This document shows, one piece after another, positions 36,986 to 47,073 of a stretch of DNA of 64,000 bases. The notes beneath the pieces are model-generated. The model did no database searches and was not told the DNA's origin. It was given only the letters and a program-made list of their open reading frames with translations. The number at the start of each line of letters is the position of its first letter. The first letter of the stretch is position 1. The DNA comes from MM2 sp035460165 (GTDB taxonomy: Bacteria; Pseudomonadota; Gammaproteobacteria; Burkholderiales; Methylophilaceae). The stretch spans positions 1-64,000 of the forward strand of contig DATHWW010000017.1 of assembly GCA_035460165.1 (NCBI GenBank), written 5' to 3'. A program made the translations under genes and the position numbers.

Positions 36986-38170
36986 TCATGTCTCCGCCGG
37001 GCGACAAGCATGACGCGTACGGTCCATCGTTTGCTGGATGACCCGCTTGCCCATCCGAATCCCTCCGGTTTCCACCGTGCGAAACATCAACCAGGCAATC
37101 AGGTATGCCATCGGCGCCACTAGTGCCACGCAGACAAGCAGGCGTAGAGGACCGCTTAGTGCGAGATAAGCGGTTGATTGCGTCAACATCCCGGCAACAG
37201 GAATCAGGATCAATAGATGCAGCAAATAAACGCCGTACGAGGTATCGCCGAGGAAGCGGCTGACCCGGCTTGAAAGCACGGCCCGCGATTTTCCGACCAC
37301 GCCTTGCAGCAACCTGCTGCCGGGCAAGCTGCCATCATTCATCAGGTAGAACATGCCTATCACCACCAGCAGCCGCCCGGCAGCCTGGTCGGAACGCTCG
37401 ACCAGCCCTACGGCAATCAACACCAGCATCGACATCGCCAGCGCAATCTTCATCCCGCCTTGCAAGCGGCTGACCGCCAGCCAGATGCCGATGAAAAATA
37501 AATAGAGTTTGAGCGGAAGGAAAGACGGCATCGCAAACTGCTCGAAAAAGTCCTTGAACATCAATAGGCTGACGCCCGCGAGAATGATCGTCAGCAGCCC
37601 CGCCGTGAGCAGCCCCATGCGCAGCACCAGCAGCATCAGGAAAGGAAACGCCAGGTAAAAAGACATCTCCAGCCCGATGGACCAATCCGGCAAGGGCGTG
37701 CGGAAGGCATATTCGGGAAACGCACCGAACAGGAAACTGACGTGCATCAGGATGTTGCTGAGGCTCTGGTCGTCGTAGCGTGCGGGCGAGGTTGCGGTTT
37801 CCGGCCATTGCAACGCAATCGCGTCGCGCCAGTCGCCTATCCACGGCCCGAGCAGCAGCGCGAAAAACAGCAGGAAATAATACAAGGGCGCGATGCGGAA
37901 AAAGCGCCGCAGCCAGAAGGTGAAAAACGTGGATTTCGCGTCCCACGGCTCTTTTTCCTGCCGCAGCACATAGTGGTGCGCCATCAGGAAGCCTGACAGC
38001 AGCATGAACAGATCGACCGCCAACTCGCCCCAGGACAGCACCGGAATGCCGCGCATCCCGCTCAGTATTTGCGCATGCGATACCAGCACCCACAGCGCGG
38101 CAAAACCGCGCAGCCCATCCAGCCAGGGCAGGTGATCGGCATTGTTTGCGTGAGCGGCTCCCTGCTTCAT
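36986..38170 (-). CDS. acyltransferase 3 family membrane protein (OafA-like)
   Basis: A 394-residue polytopic membrane acyltransferase. The catalytic N-terminal signature is present (LPWLDGLRGFAALWVLVSHA), followed by about ten helices, the RRFFRIAPLYYFLL arginine motif and DWSIGLEMSFYLAFPFLMLL. Members add acetyl or other acyl groups to polysaccharides, LPS or antibiotics. The acceptor is unknown. It is divergent from a second, larger acyltransferase. Confidence 0.9.
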   Translation of the reverse strand: MKQGAAHANNADHLPWLDGLRGFAALWVLVSHAQILSGMRGIPVLSWGELAVDLFMLLSGFLMAHHYVLRQEKEPWDAKSTFFTFWLRRFFRIAPLYYFLLFFALLLGPWIGDWRDAIALQWPETATSPARYDDQSLSNILMHVSFLFGAFPEYAFRTPLPDWSIGLEMSFYLAFPFLMLLVLRMGLLTAGLLTIILAGVSLLMFKDFFEQFAMPSFLPLKLYLFFIGIWLAVSRLQGGMKIALAMSMLVLIAVGLVERSDQAAGRLLVVIGMFYLMNDGSLPGSRLLQGVVGKSRAVLSSRVSRFLGDTSYGVYLLHLLILIPVAGMLTQSTAYLALSGPLRLLVCVALVAPMAYLIAWLMFRTVETGGIRMGKRVIQQTMDRTRHACRPAET

Positions 38171-38364
38171 GTCGATAGCATCCTCGCGTCCTTATCGATT
38201 CTTGTATGGAATGGTTCGCGTCGGGCGTTGGGGCGCGCCTTGCCGCGATTCATGAATGAGAACACCAAAATGCCGCAAAGGTTGTTAGCGCATACGGACT
38301 ATTTATCGCGCGCGCCCTTCGCGATAAAAGCTTGTAAGCCAACAACTCCTGCGTCCTTTACCGA

Positions 38365-40239
38365 ATGAAACAACGCAACGATATCGACGGCCTGCGCGCG
38401 GTCGCCGTCCTCCCGGTGGTGCTGTTCCACTACAACTTCCTCAAGCTGATGCCGGGCGGCTATGTGGGCGTGGATATCTTCTTCGTGATTTCCGGCTTCC
38501 TGATCACGCGCATCATCTATGACGGCATTGCCGACGGCAGCTACAGCATCGCGGACTTCTATTACCGTCGCGTGCGCCGCATTTTCCCGGCACTGTTCGC
38601 GATGTTCGCCTTCTGCCTGGTCACCGCCTTCCTGATCAGCTTTCCCAATGACGCGCACGACGTCGGCAATAGCGTGCTGGCCTCGACGTTCTTCGTGTCC
38701 AACATTCTGTTTTACCTGACCAGCGGCTATTTCGATCAGGCGAGCGAGATCAACCCGCTGCTGCATACCTGGTCGCTGTCGGTGGAAGAGCAGTTCTATG
38801 TGCTGTTTCCGCTGGTGGTGTTCGCCATTCGCAAGCTTTCAAACAAGAAGCGCATCCGCATCCTGTTTGCGATGGCGCTGGCCAGTTTTATCGCGTCGTC
38901 GCTGATGCTGCCGGTGGATCGCTCGGCGGTGTTCTACCTGGTGCAATACCGCGCCTGGGAGTTGCTGCTGGGTGCGCTGCTGGCGCTGGGTGCGGTGCCG
39001 CAGACACGCACGCCGTGGGTGGCGGAGTCGCTCGGCGTACTCGGGATAACGATGATCGCCGCCAGCATCCTGCTGTATACCAGCGCCACACCCTTCCCCG
39101 GCTACTCCGCGCTGCTGCCCTGCCTCGGCGCGGCGCTCGTCATATACTCCGGCACGGCCGCGACCACGCTGGTCGGCTACCTGCTCTCGCTCAAGCCGGT
39201 GCGGTTCGTCGGGCTGGTGTCGTATTCCTTCTACCTGTGGCACTGGCCGATACTGGTGTTCTACCGCTATTACTTCATGCACGAACCGCATGGCCTGGTG
39301 GAGCGCGGCGCGCTGATCGCGGTGACTTTCCTGATCGCCGTGCTGTCGTGGCATTTCATCGAAAAGCCCTTCCGCGTGCGACGCGAAAAAACCGATGTGA
39401 AACGCACCCTGCGCGTGGCGGGATCGGGCATGCTCGCCTTCAGCCTGTTCGGCCTCGCACTCGGGCCGGCCAATGCGCAGTTCTGGCAATACCCGGGGCG
39501 CGTGACGAACACCATGGCCTACGTCAATTACGAAGTCACAGACATGATGCGCACCGGGCAATGCTTCATGTCCACCAGCGCCGGCGATTTCAAGCGTTTC
39601 GACAAATCGGCCTGCCTCGCGCCGGATGGCAGTAAACCGAATTACCTGATCTTCGGCGACAGCCATGCCGCGCACCTTTGGTACGGGCTCAAAAAAACCT
39701 ATCCGGACGTGAATTTCATGCAGGCGACCTCTTCCGGCTGCAAGCCGCTGATCGGGCGCGAATCCGACCCTACCTGCAACAGCATGGTGCGATACATCGC
39801 CGATGATTTCGTGCCGAAATCGCACCCCGACGCGATCATTCTCTCCGCCAACTGGCTAGGCAGCGACACCGCCGACCTGCAAAAGACGATAGAGGCGCTG
39901 CGCCCGCACACCAAGCGCATCATCGTGTTCGGGCCCATCGTCGCTTACGACCAGCCCTTGCCACGCATCCTGGCGCGCAGTCTTTACGCGCAAGATCCGA
40001 CGGTTGTCGTCCGCCATCGCATTCCGGGGCGCGACGAAATCGACCGCCAGCTCGCCGAGCGGCTGAGTACCGAGGATGTCGAATACATCTCGCTGTTCCG
40101 CACGATTTGTCCGTCCGACTGCGTGACCTGGATCAACCGCAATACCCCGCTGCAATACGACTATGGCCATTTAACGCGCGAGGGCTCGATTTTCGTCGCC
40201 TCCCTCATCGATAAACGTCTGTTCGGCGCGGCACACTGA
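38365..40239 (+). CDS. acyltransferase 3 with C-terminal SGNH domain (OafB/OatA type)
   Basis: A 624-residue protein starting MKQRNDIDGLRAVAVLPVVL, with an N-terminal AT3 domain of ten to eleven helices (RRVRRIFPALFAMF, TWSLSVEEQFYVLFPLVVF). The C-terminal SGNH hydrolase-like domain (about 400-620) has the nucleophile block LIFGDSHAAHLWYG and the Asp-His pair in DYGHLTREG. This architecture is used for O-acetylation of LPS O-antigen or peptidoglycan in the periplasm. The stop is 11 bases from the end of the convergent aldolase gene. Confidence 0.93.
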   Translation: MKQRNDIDGLRAVAVLPVVLFHYNFLKLMPGGYVGVDIFFVISGFLITRIIYDGIADGSYSIADFYYRRVRRIFPALFAMFAFCLVTAFLISFPNDAHDVGNSVLASTFFVSNILFYLTSGYFDQASEINPLLHTWSLSVEEQFYVLFPLVVFAIRKLSNKKRIRILFAMALASFIASSLMLPVDRSAVFYLVQYRAWELLLGALLALGAVPQTRTPWVAESLGVLGITMIAASILLYTSATPFPGYSALLPCLGAALVIYSGTAATTLVGYLLSLKPVRFVGLVSYSFYLWHWPILVFYRYYFMHEPHGLVERGALIAVTFLIAVLSWHFIEKPFRVRREKTDVKRTLRVAGSGMLAFSLFGLALGPANAQFWQYPGRVTNTMAYVNYEVTDMMRTGQCFMSTSAGDFKRFDKSACLAPDGSKPNYLIFGDSHAAHLWYGLKKTYPDVNFMQATSSGCKPLIGRESDPTCNSMVRYIADDFVPKSHPDAIILSANWLGSDTADLQKTIEALRPHTKRIIVFGPIVAYDQPLPRILARSLYAQDPTVVVRHRIPGRDEIDRQLAERLSTEDVEYISLFRTICPSDCVTWINRNTPLQYDYGHLTREGSIFVASLIDKRLFGAAH

Positions 40240-40250
40240 TCGGGCTCGCG

Positions 40251-41018
40251 TTACTCCGTCCGCATCGCCGCCAGATGCGCTTTCAATGCGCGGAAACTGA
40301 CGCCGCGGTCGTCGCCCAGCAGGTAGGCGCGCACCTGCCGCGTTCGCCATGCCTGCATCTGTTCCGTGGTGCGCGGCACAGCGCAGAACGGAACGCCATG
40401 CGCCTCGCACGCCTGGGCAATCATCTCGACCGCCGCCCGCACCTCGGGGTGATGCATCTGCCCGGGCACGCCATAAGACTGGGAAAGATCCACCGCCCCT
40501 TCCAGCACAAGGTCGATGCCAGGCACGGAAAGAATGTCGGGCAAATGCGTCACACCTTCCCTATCCTCGATCATCGCCACCACCATGATTTCCTGATTGG
40601 CGCGCGCAAAATAGGTAGCCAGGTCCAGCGTGCCGAAACCGGTCGTGCGTCCGCCGCTGATGCCGCGATTACCCAGCGGATGGTAGCGGCAGGCGGCGAC
40701 GCTGGCCTCGGCTTCCTCGCGGTTGCGCACATGCGGCACGACGATGCCCTGGGCGCCGGCGTCCAGCACGCGCAGGATCACGTCCGGCATGCAGCCCGGC
40801 ACCCGCACCAGCGGCGTGATGCCGGCGCATTCCGCGGCACGGATCATGTTTTCCAGTGTTTCCGGATTCACGCCGACGTGCTCCAAATCCAGAATGACGA
40901 AGTCATAGCCGGCGTAGCCGATCATTTCCACCATCAGCGGCAGCGGCAGCGAGCACAGCAGGCCGTGGACGGTTTTTCCGTCGGCCAGTGCCTGTTTAAG
41001 CCGGTTCGATTTCAGCAT
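40251..41018 (-). CDS. HpcH/HpaI aldolase-family enzyme, probable siderophore citrate synthase (SbnG-like)
   Basis: The 255-residue TIM-barrel product (MLKSNRLKQALADGKTVHGL) has the family blocks YDFVILDLEHVGVNPETLEN, PLVRVPG and ARANQEIMVVAMIEDREGV. In staphyloferrin B and achromobactin clusters the homologues SbnG and AcsB occur; SbnG makes citrate for the siderophore. The ATG at 41018 has GGAGG nine bases upstream and overlaps the end of the PLP decarboxylase gene by 23 bases, marking the last gene of the operon. The specific activity here is inferred from context. Confidence 0.85.
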   Translation of the reverse strand: MLKSNRLKQALADGKTVHGLLCSLPLPLMVEMIGYAGYDFVILDLEHVGVNPETLENMIRAAECAGITPLVRVPGCMPDVILRVLDAGAQGIVVPHVRNREEAEASVAACRYHPLGNRGISGGRTTGFGTLDLATYFARANQEIMVVAMIEDREGVTHLPDILSVPGIDLVLEGAVDLSQSYGVPGQMHHPEVRAAVEMIAQACEAHGVPFCAVPRTTEQMQAWRTRQVRAYLLGDDRGVSFRALKAHLAAMRTE

Positions 41019-42234
41019 GCGCATGCACCTCCGCCGGCAGATACCATTGCGCCGGATGCGGATGGCGCAGGAAATCGTGATGCGAGATATGCCAGGCGTA
41101 AGCGCCCGCATAGGGAAACACCAGCACATCGCCGCAGCGTACGCGCTCGACCGGCGCGTCGAACGCCAGCACATCCTTGGGGGTGCACAACTGCCCGACC
41201 ACGCTCACCTCTTGTTCCAGGGCCTCTGGTCGCGGCCAGTCGTAAGGCCACTGCTCGACCGGCAGCACATGGAAGGGATGGCTGTGCCCCTGCGCATACG
41301 GCGTGCGGAAATGATGCGTGCCGCCGCGCGCGATGACGAAGGTCTTGCCGTAGCTCGGCTTGATGTCGAGCACCTGCATCGCGTAATAGCCGCACGCCGC
41401 CGTCAGGTAGCGGCCCAGTTCGAAGCGGACGGTGACGCCCGGCAGGCCGCTGTCTCGCTGCAGCGCCGCCAGTCCGCCGCTGAACATGGCCCAGTCGAAT
41501 TGCCTGTCCGGCGCGCGGTAATGAATGCCGATGCCGCCGCCGACGTTGACCTGCGCGATGGTCAGGCCATATTGCTCCCGCCATGCCTTCACCCGTGCCA
41601 GCATCGCCGTCAGCAGCCGCAGATGCGCTGCCGCGTCTAATTGATGCGACATCAAATGAAAATGAAAGCCGCGCAGGCGCAGGTGCGGATGCAAGCGCAG
41701 CCAGTCCAGGCATGCCGACAGCTGATCCACTGGAATGCCGAAAGGCGTCGGCTTGCCGCCCATCATCAGCGTGGTTTCCGCGAGACCTTCCACCGGCAGG
41801 TTGACGCGCAGTAGCACGTTCGCCGTTTTCCCCTGCACCGCTGCGATCGCCTCCAGCCGCTGCAGCTCGTGCAGGCTTTCCACATGCAGGGTTTCGACGT
41901 TGGCCGTCAGTGCTGTCGCCAGCTCGCTATCCAGCTTGCCCGGCCCGCTGAATGCCAGCGGGATGGCAGAAAAATACTGGCGTACCCAGTCGAGCTCGCC
42001 GCCGGACGAAATCTCGAAGCCATCCACCAGCGGCGCCAGCGCCTGCAGGATCGGCAACTCGGAGTTGGCCTTGACCGCATAGAACAGCTCGAACCCCGGC
42101 GGTAGCGTCGCCATCAGCGAGGCCGCATGTCGGCGCAATGCCTCCAGATCGTAGATGTAGGCGCACAGCGGCTCGTCAGCGACGGCCAGCCGCGCCCGGA
42201 TGCTGGCATGGACTTCCTTCAGCCTCAATTCCAC
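40996..42234 (-). CDS. fold-type III PLP decarboxylase (LysA/SbnH-like)
   Basis: A 412-residue enzyme related to diaminopimelate decarboxylase. The PLP lysine lies in ELFYAVKANSELPIL, and GGEL, GFHFHLMSHQLD and VNVGGGIGIHY are typical; the C-terminal domain has GQLCTPKDVLAFD. SbnH and AcsE decarboxylate an amino-acyl intermediate or diamino acid to supply a diamine unit. The start is GTG at 42234, supported by GGGAGGA six bases upstream; it overlaps the preceding NIS gene by ten bases. The longer reading frame to 42438 lies inside that gene. Confidence 0.9.
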   Translation of the reverse strand: MELRLKEVHASIRARLAVADEPLCAYIYDLEALRRHAASLMATLPPGFELFYAVKANSELPILQALAPLVDGFEISSGGELDWVRQYFSAIPLAFSGPGKLDSELATALTANVETLHVESLHELQRLEAIAAVQGKTANVLLRVNLPVEGLAETTLMMGGKPTPFGIPVDQLSACLDWLRLHPHLRLRGFHFHLMSHQLDAAAHLRLLTAMLARVKAWREQYGLTIAQVNVGGGIGIHYRAPDRQFDWAMFSGGLAALQRDSGLPGVTVRFELGRYLTAACGYYAMQVLDIKPSYGKTFVIARGGTHHFRTPYAQGHSHPFHVLPVEQWPYDWPRPEALEQEVSVVGQLCTPKDVLAFDAPVERVRCGDVLVFPYAGAYAWHISHHDFLRHPHPAQWYLPAEVHAHAEIEPA

Positions 42235-44048
42235 GCGGCGTCCTCCCGGCAGGATTGCAGCGGGTTCGTCACTGGGACATATGTCGTAGCGCGGTCGGCA
42301 CGCTTGAAAAATCGGTTCATCAAGTTGGTCTTGCCGGCGAACGGCATGCCGGCCAGCAATGGCCCGATGCGCGTCGCGGAAGCAGTGTCGCCGTGCGCCT
42401 GTTGGTAGCGTTCCAGCTGCGCGCGAACGATGCGCCACAAGCGCTGCTGCAGCGCCGGATCGCCGGCGCCGAGTTGCGCGATCGCTTCACACAGATTGTT
42501 GACGAACAGGCAATAGACGATGCGGTTCCAGCCGAGATCGGCGCCGTACCAGAGCGCTTCGCGCGCCCGCGGACTAATTTCCTGCAATTGATCCGCACCA
42601 TAACGCTCGCGCACCAGCTTCACACCTTCGAAATCGCGCAAATAAAGCTGCTGCGGACCATGCGCATCGACCGCGATCACCACGTTCTGCAAATGCGGCT
42701 CGAACACGACGCCGTACGCAAAATAACAATGCAGCACCGGCATCATCAGCCGCTCGGCGTAGTCCGCAAACCACTGTTCGGCTGCCGCGCGATACGGCAT
42801 TGCCGATGGCAGCATTTCGCGCATGCGCGCTTCGCCGGGTTTGTGATTGCCAAACAGCGCACCGGCCAGCAGCGGCGTCGCTCCCGCACGTAAGCTGCCG
42901 TCGAAGCCGCGGCGCAGGATCATGCCGAAGCCTTCGGTGATTTCCTTGTCGCGCTGCGCGTCGCCGAGCTGGAGGTTGACCGATTGGTAAGCCGGCTCCT
43001 CCATCACTTCAAGGTCCGGAAAGCGCGCCTTCAGATCGGGCAGCAGCGTGCGCATCAGCCGCGTCACCTGCAGCGCGCCCTCCAGTTCGTACACCGCGTT
43101 CTTGCGCACGCAATTGGTGATGCGGATGTTGAGCGAGCATTTGTAGAAATAAGGATTATCCGGATGAAACAGCGTACGGATGGACGAAGTCGGCAGATAC
43201 GCCGCCCCCTGCATGCCGAGGTCGCGCAGGCGGCCGTCGCGCAATGCGGCCTGCACGTCGGGATGCGCCAGCAGATAACGCGCTTGCCAGGGGTGCGTCG
43301 GCATCAATGCAAATTCGGCCTCGTCGCCTAGCCCTACCGGCGCCTGCGCTGCCACGATGCGGTCGCACGCTGTGTCGAGCAGCGACTGCTGCAACAAGTG
43401 TTCGCGCCGCACCGCGAAATAATGCAACGGAAACTCCGCCCCCATCTCCGGCGAATAGCGCAGCATGTCCGCGTGCGATACACCCTGCCGGCTCTTGGGT
43501 GCAGGATGGAACGGGTGGCCGTAGACCAGCGATTGCTCGGAGGCGATATAGGCCTCCAGCGGATCCGCCGGAAATGGCCCGGGCTGCGCCGACTGGAGAA
43601 TCGCCGTAGTGACCGTCACACTATCGCGGATCTGCGCGCGCAATTCGTCATTCGGCGGCGTATCCGTTTGCAGCGCCAGTTCGCGCAGCAGCAGCGCCGT
43701 CAGCTCTTCTCCATCGAGCAGCGCCCACGGCTTGCCCGAAGCCTTGTGGTAGAACGGCGAACGGTAACGGTAATTGCCAGTGCGCGACGCATGCTCGACT
43801 ACCGTCAGCAGGCGGGCTTCCGTCATCGGCAAGATGACGTGCATCGCGCTGCCGCCCTGGCTGCGCATCGCGACGTGCACCGACTGCGGCCAATCGTTCT
43901 GCCCAAATAGCGGGCCGACCTGCAACTGTCCTTGCGGACCCGCCACCTCGCGGCAATAGCAGTTGAGCAGGGTTTCCATGGCGCGCCGGCCGGCTTCATG
44001 CCGGGCCAGCAGCGCTGGGGTTATCGGTCTTGCGTATTGTGTTTGCAT
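42225..44048 (-). CDS. IucA/IucC family NIS siderophore synthetase (first listed)
   Basis: A 607-residue ATP-dependent carboxylate-amine ligase of NRPS-independent siderophore synthesis. Recognisable blocks are HPWQARYLLAHPDVQ, PTSSIRTLFHPDNPYFYKCS, NIRITNCVRKNAVYELEGA and the C-terminal FhuF-like part with AHGPQQLYLRDFEGVKLVRE. AAAGGAG precedes the ATG at 44048. The type (A, B or C) cannot be decided by eye. It follows the MFS gene by 11 bases. Confidence 0.93.
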   Translation of the reverse strand: MQTQYARPITPALLARHEAGRRAMETLLNCYCREVAGPQGQLQVGPLFGQNDWPQSVHVAMRSQGGSAMHVILPMTEARLLTVVEHASRTGNYRYRSPFYHKASGKPWALLDGEELTALLLRELALQTDTPPNDELRAQIRDSVTVTTAILQSAQPGPFPADPLEAYIASEQSLVYGHPFHPAPKSRQGVSHADMLRYSPEMGAEFPLHYFAVRREHLLQQSLLDTACDRIVAAQAPVGLGDEAEFALMPTHPWQARYLLAHPDVQAALRDGRLRDLGMQGAAYLPTSSIRTLFHPDNPYFYKCSLNIRITNCVRKNAVYELEGALQVTRLMRTLLPDLKARFPDLEVMEEPAYQSVNLQLGDAQRDKEITEGFGMILRRGFDGSLRAGATPLLAGALFGNHKPGEARMREMLPSAMPYRAAAEQWFADYAERLMMPVLHCYFAYGVVFEPHLQNVVIAVDAHGPQQLYLRDFEGVKLVRERYGADQLQEISPRAREALWYGADLGWNRIVYCLFVNNLCEAIAQLGAGDPALQQRLWRIVRAQLERYQQAHGDTASATRIGPLLAGMPFAGKTNLMNRFFKRADRATTYVPVTNPLQSCREDAAWN

Positions 44049-44059
44049 GTGAACTCCTT

Positions 44060-45232
44060 TCAGGAATTGCCGAGGCCCGGGCGCGCGACCGCCATCGCGG
44101 CAAGATAGCCGGAGGCGATCAGCAGCGCCGTGGCACCGATGAAAAACGGAAAACGTGCGTCGAATACATGGGCCACGAGACCAGCCGTGAAACCAGCCAA
44201 TACCGCGCCCCACTTGGAGCCGCTTTCCAGCCAGCCGAACGTGCTCCCGGCTCTGGCTTGCTGCACAACGTCGGCGATGAGACCGTTAAGGCTGACCATC
44301 GCAGCCGTCATGCCCAAGCCCATCAGCAGCCGCCATGCGGTCAGTGCCGACCACGTCGACGCCCACACCTGCCCCAGCAGCGATGCTGCCAGCAGCAGAA
44401 GCGCAACCTTGAGCGCGGACACCCGGCCGCGGTCTTCCAGCCAGCGGCTGATCGGCAGCGAGCCCACCAGGTAAACAAGGTGCGGCAAGCCAAAAAGCAA
44501 GCCCGCCACGGCCGGAGTTGCAGCCATGCCGGCGTCCTGGGCATAGGGGATGAAATACGGGAACGTCACCACGGTGGAGAACACCAGCACAAACTGCAGC
44601 CAGTAGACCTGCCACGGCGTGGCCTCGGCGCCGGCAACGCGTGGCTTTCCCGCGACCGCCTCCACTGCCGGCGCCGTGCCAGGCGGCAACCACCACAGCA
44701 TCGCCGCCGCCAGCAACGGCAGCAACGCGAGATAGCGGTAAAGCTGAATGGGCGACTCCACCTCGACCAGCAGCACCCCCAGCCCCACCGGAGCCGCGAT
44801 CAATGCGGCGCGAGCGGACCACTGCATCCAGTTGAGGCTGCGCGCCAGTGCTTTGCCGCTGACGAGGGTCGTCAAGTAAGCGTTGGAGGCGGCGAACGTA
44901 CCGCCCAGCAAGCCTTGCAATACCAGCCCCACCACAAACACACGCACGTCCGGCGCAAAGCCGGCCAGCAAAAAACTCGCCGCCAACCCAAGCTGGGCAC
45001 GCAGCAGCAGCGGTTTCTTGTCATAGCGGTCGGCCAGCTTTCCCCACCACGGGCTGCTCATCGCGGTAAACAGGATGGGCACGACATACAGCCAGCCCGC
45101 AAGAAATTGCGCATCGCTATGCAAAGACTGCTCGAGGATCAGCGCGAAGAACGGCGGCATGCCCAGTGCCGCGAACGCCGCAACGAAGTGGCAGCCCATC
45201 ACCGTGACCACCACATGGCGTTGCGTGGTCAT
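44060..45232 (-). CDS. MFS transporter, probable siderophore exporter
   Basis: A 390-residue 12-helix major facilitator protein (MTTQRHVVVTVMGCHFVAAF; the inter-helix motif WWGKLADRYDKKPLLL). Homologues in the sbn and acs loci (SbnD, YhcA) export the finished siderophore. The ATG at 45232 overlaps the stop of the upstream NIS gene (ATGA); the longer reading frame to 45979 is antisense-like and not used. Confidence 0.92.
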   Translation of the reverse strand: MTTQRHVVVTVMGCHFVAAFAALGMPPFFALILEQSLHSDAQFLAGWLYVVPILFTAMSSPWWGKLADRYDKKPLLLRAQLGLAASFLLAGFAPDVRVFVVGLVLQGLLGGTFAASNAYLTTLVSGKALARSLNWMQWSARAALIAAPVGLGVLLVEVESPIQLYRYLALLPLLAAAMLWWLPPGTAPAVEAVAGKPRVAGAEATPWQVYWLQFVLVFSTVVTFPYFIPYAQDAGMAATPAVAGLLFGLPHLVYLVGSLPISRWLEDRGRVSALKVALLLLAASLLGQVWASTWSALTAWRLLMGLGMTAAMVSLNGLIADVVQQARAGSTFGWLESGSKWGAVLAGFTAGLVAHVFDARFPFFIGATALLIASGYLAAMAVARPGLGNS

Positions 45233-47073
45233 GCCCTCGGCCTCAGAAAGTTGGGCGCACTGCGACCGTAGTATTTGTTGACGTCCGCCGCGCCGGTATC
45301 GGATTTTTCCGCCAGTGTGGCCGCGATCAACAGGTATTTGGTGTATTGCCACTCGTCTTCCAGCAGCACCTGCCGTGCATATGCGACCTCCTCGCCTTCT
45401 TCCGCCAACCCATCCAGCACCGTCTCGATACGGCCTCGCAGGGCGGCGTATAGCGTTGCAGGCGCCTGGCCCAGCAGCGGCGCAAGGCCTTCCACCAATA
45501 CCGCGATATTGAGTTGCAGGGTGATGGTGGTGAACATCTGCGCCAGCGGCAATGCCGCGTCCACACAAATGCGGCGATCCTGCAGGTTGTCGGTCAGCGC
45601 CGCCAAATCTGGCCGGCGCCAGGCCAGGTGCCCGGGATGGATGCGTGCTGCATCGTTGTCCTTGAGCAGCAGCCGCAGTCGTGGCTCGTGTGGGCTCAGC
45701 ACGACCACGGAATTCTGCTGATTGGATTCCAGCGCGATGCCGTAGCGCAGCCACAGGCGTAGATGCAGTTGCAGCGTGAGGTCCAGGTATTCGCTCAGGA
45801 AAGCCGCCAGATCGCCAGCGTAGAATTGGTCCGCCAGCACCTGCGCGACTAGCCTGCCATCCGGCGTGCCGGCGAGCAGCGAGGCCACCGGCACCAGCGT
45901 CGCATCTTGCAGCGCCTCGCTCGGATAGCGGCGCAGGATATAGCCGAGGGAAGACTGGTGCTGCACATGTGCGCCGCACTGCTCGTGCGTCAGCAACACA
46001 CGATCACGCAACGCGGGTTCGTCGGCCACCAGCCCGGCCAGCAAGGACTGGATGCAATGACCGTCGTGGATCGTGCTCGGCTTGATGGTGCGGATGTTCT
46101 TGGCGCCCAGCGTGCGTATCGTCAGCGGCAGCTTGAGATGCCATGTCGGCGCCGCCTCCAGCGCCACGGTGCGTACCGACAGCGTCGGCCTGACCGCAAG
46201 ATAAGCGCCAGGCGCACGCACGGTTTCGGCTGCCCAGCCTTGCTCGCGCAGGAACCCGTCGAGATGGTGCTGCCACACATACGGATGTACAGGTATCAGC
46301 GCATGGGTGGACGCCAGGCTCGCCGGCAGCCCGACGTCCGCCATGCGCGGCCATACCTCCGGCCACCCCGCTTCTTGCTGCGCGCTGGGGTGATAAAGGG
46401 CGTGCGGCACAGCCAGCCAGCGCAACTCGAAACGGGGCTGGAATTCCGGTGCGTAAGCGGCCAGCGCATCCGCATCGAAGCCCAGCTTGGCGCGCGCGGT
46501 GGGATAGAAGGGATGATCGAGGAAAGCCCCCAAGCGGTCGAAATGCAGCAGGCGCTCGTGCCAGGTGGTGGTGCCCAAGAATTCCCGACCGCTGCTCTGT
46601 TCGTTGAACCAGCGCTCACGTTCCGTTTCGCAGAGGGCTCCGTGCGCCGTCGCTGTCGCACACTCTTCGGCGAAGGCTGCATATAGTTCGGCGTCCGAGT
46701 CCGGCAATTCGCGCGCGAAGCTCGCCATAATCTCTTCCAGATCATGCAGCAACCGCACCCGGGCACCCTGTTGCGCGATAAGCGGCAAGCCGGCGCTGCG
46801 CCACGACTGCATGAAGCTCGCCGGCGCGACCGGCAGCCATAGGCAATAATCGTCGGCATAATTCGCCACCCGGAGCCAGTGCGCATGCTCGCCGGCATGG
46901 CGCAGCAGCGCGGCAGGCAAGGCTGCACGCGGCACCACTGCTCCGCCACTCATGCAGCCGCGCACATCCTCGCGCAGCAGTGCGTCCAGCACGCGCTGGC
47001 AGATGTAAACCGCATGCGTCTCCGGCGCGGGTTGCGCTTCAGGCGCCCTCAATAATGCCGGCTGCCCGCTCAT
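45229..47073 (-). CDS. IucA/IucC family NIS siderophore synthetase (second listed)
   Basis: A 614-residue NIS synthetase. The core has HPYVWQHHLDGFLREQGW, KLPLTIRTLGAKNIRTIKPS, TIHDGHCIQSLLA, and a C-terminal domain with ESNQQNSVVVLS and RLLLKDNDAARIHPGHLA. Each such enzyme adenylates a carboxylate (often citrate) and condenses it with an amine. It is translationally coupled to the ATP-grasp gene upstream (four-base overlap) and to the MFS gene downstream. Confidence 0.93.
   Translation of the reverse strand: MSGQPALLRAPEAQPAPETHAVYICQRVLDALLREDVRGCMSGGAVVPRAALPAALLRHAGEHAHWLRVANYADDYCLWLPVAPASFMQSWRSAGLPLIAQQGARVRLLHDLEEIMASFARELPDSDAELYAAFAEECATATAHGALCETERERWFNEQSSGREFLGTTTWHERLLHFDRLGAFLDHPFYPTARAKLGFDADALAAYAPEFQPRFELRWLAVPHALYHPSAQQEAGWPEVWPRMADVGLPASLASTHALIPVHPYVWQHHLDGFLREQGWAAETVRAPGAYLAVRPTLSVRTVALEAAPTWHLKLPLTIRTLGAKNIRTIKPSTIHDGHCIQSLLAGLVADEPALRDRVLLTHEQCGAHVQHQSSLGYILRRYPSEALQDATLVPVASLLAGTPDGRLVAQVLADQFYAGDLAAFLSEYLDLTLQLHLRLWLRYGIALESNQQNSVVVLSPHEPRLRLLLKDNDAARIHPGHLAWRRPDLAALTDNLQDRRICVDAALPLAQMFTTITLQLNIAVLVEGLAPLLGQAPATLYAALRGRIETVLDGLAEEGEEVAYARQVLLEDEWQYTKYLLIAATLAEKSDTGAADVNKYYGRSAPNFLRPRA

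Noticed and set aside
44060..45979. 639-residue version of the MFS gene
   Set aside because: The first 249 codons lie inside the NIS synthetase gene in another frame and give an Arg/Ala/Gly-rich nonsense sequence; the ATG at 45232 overlaps the upstream stop.
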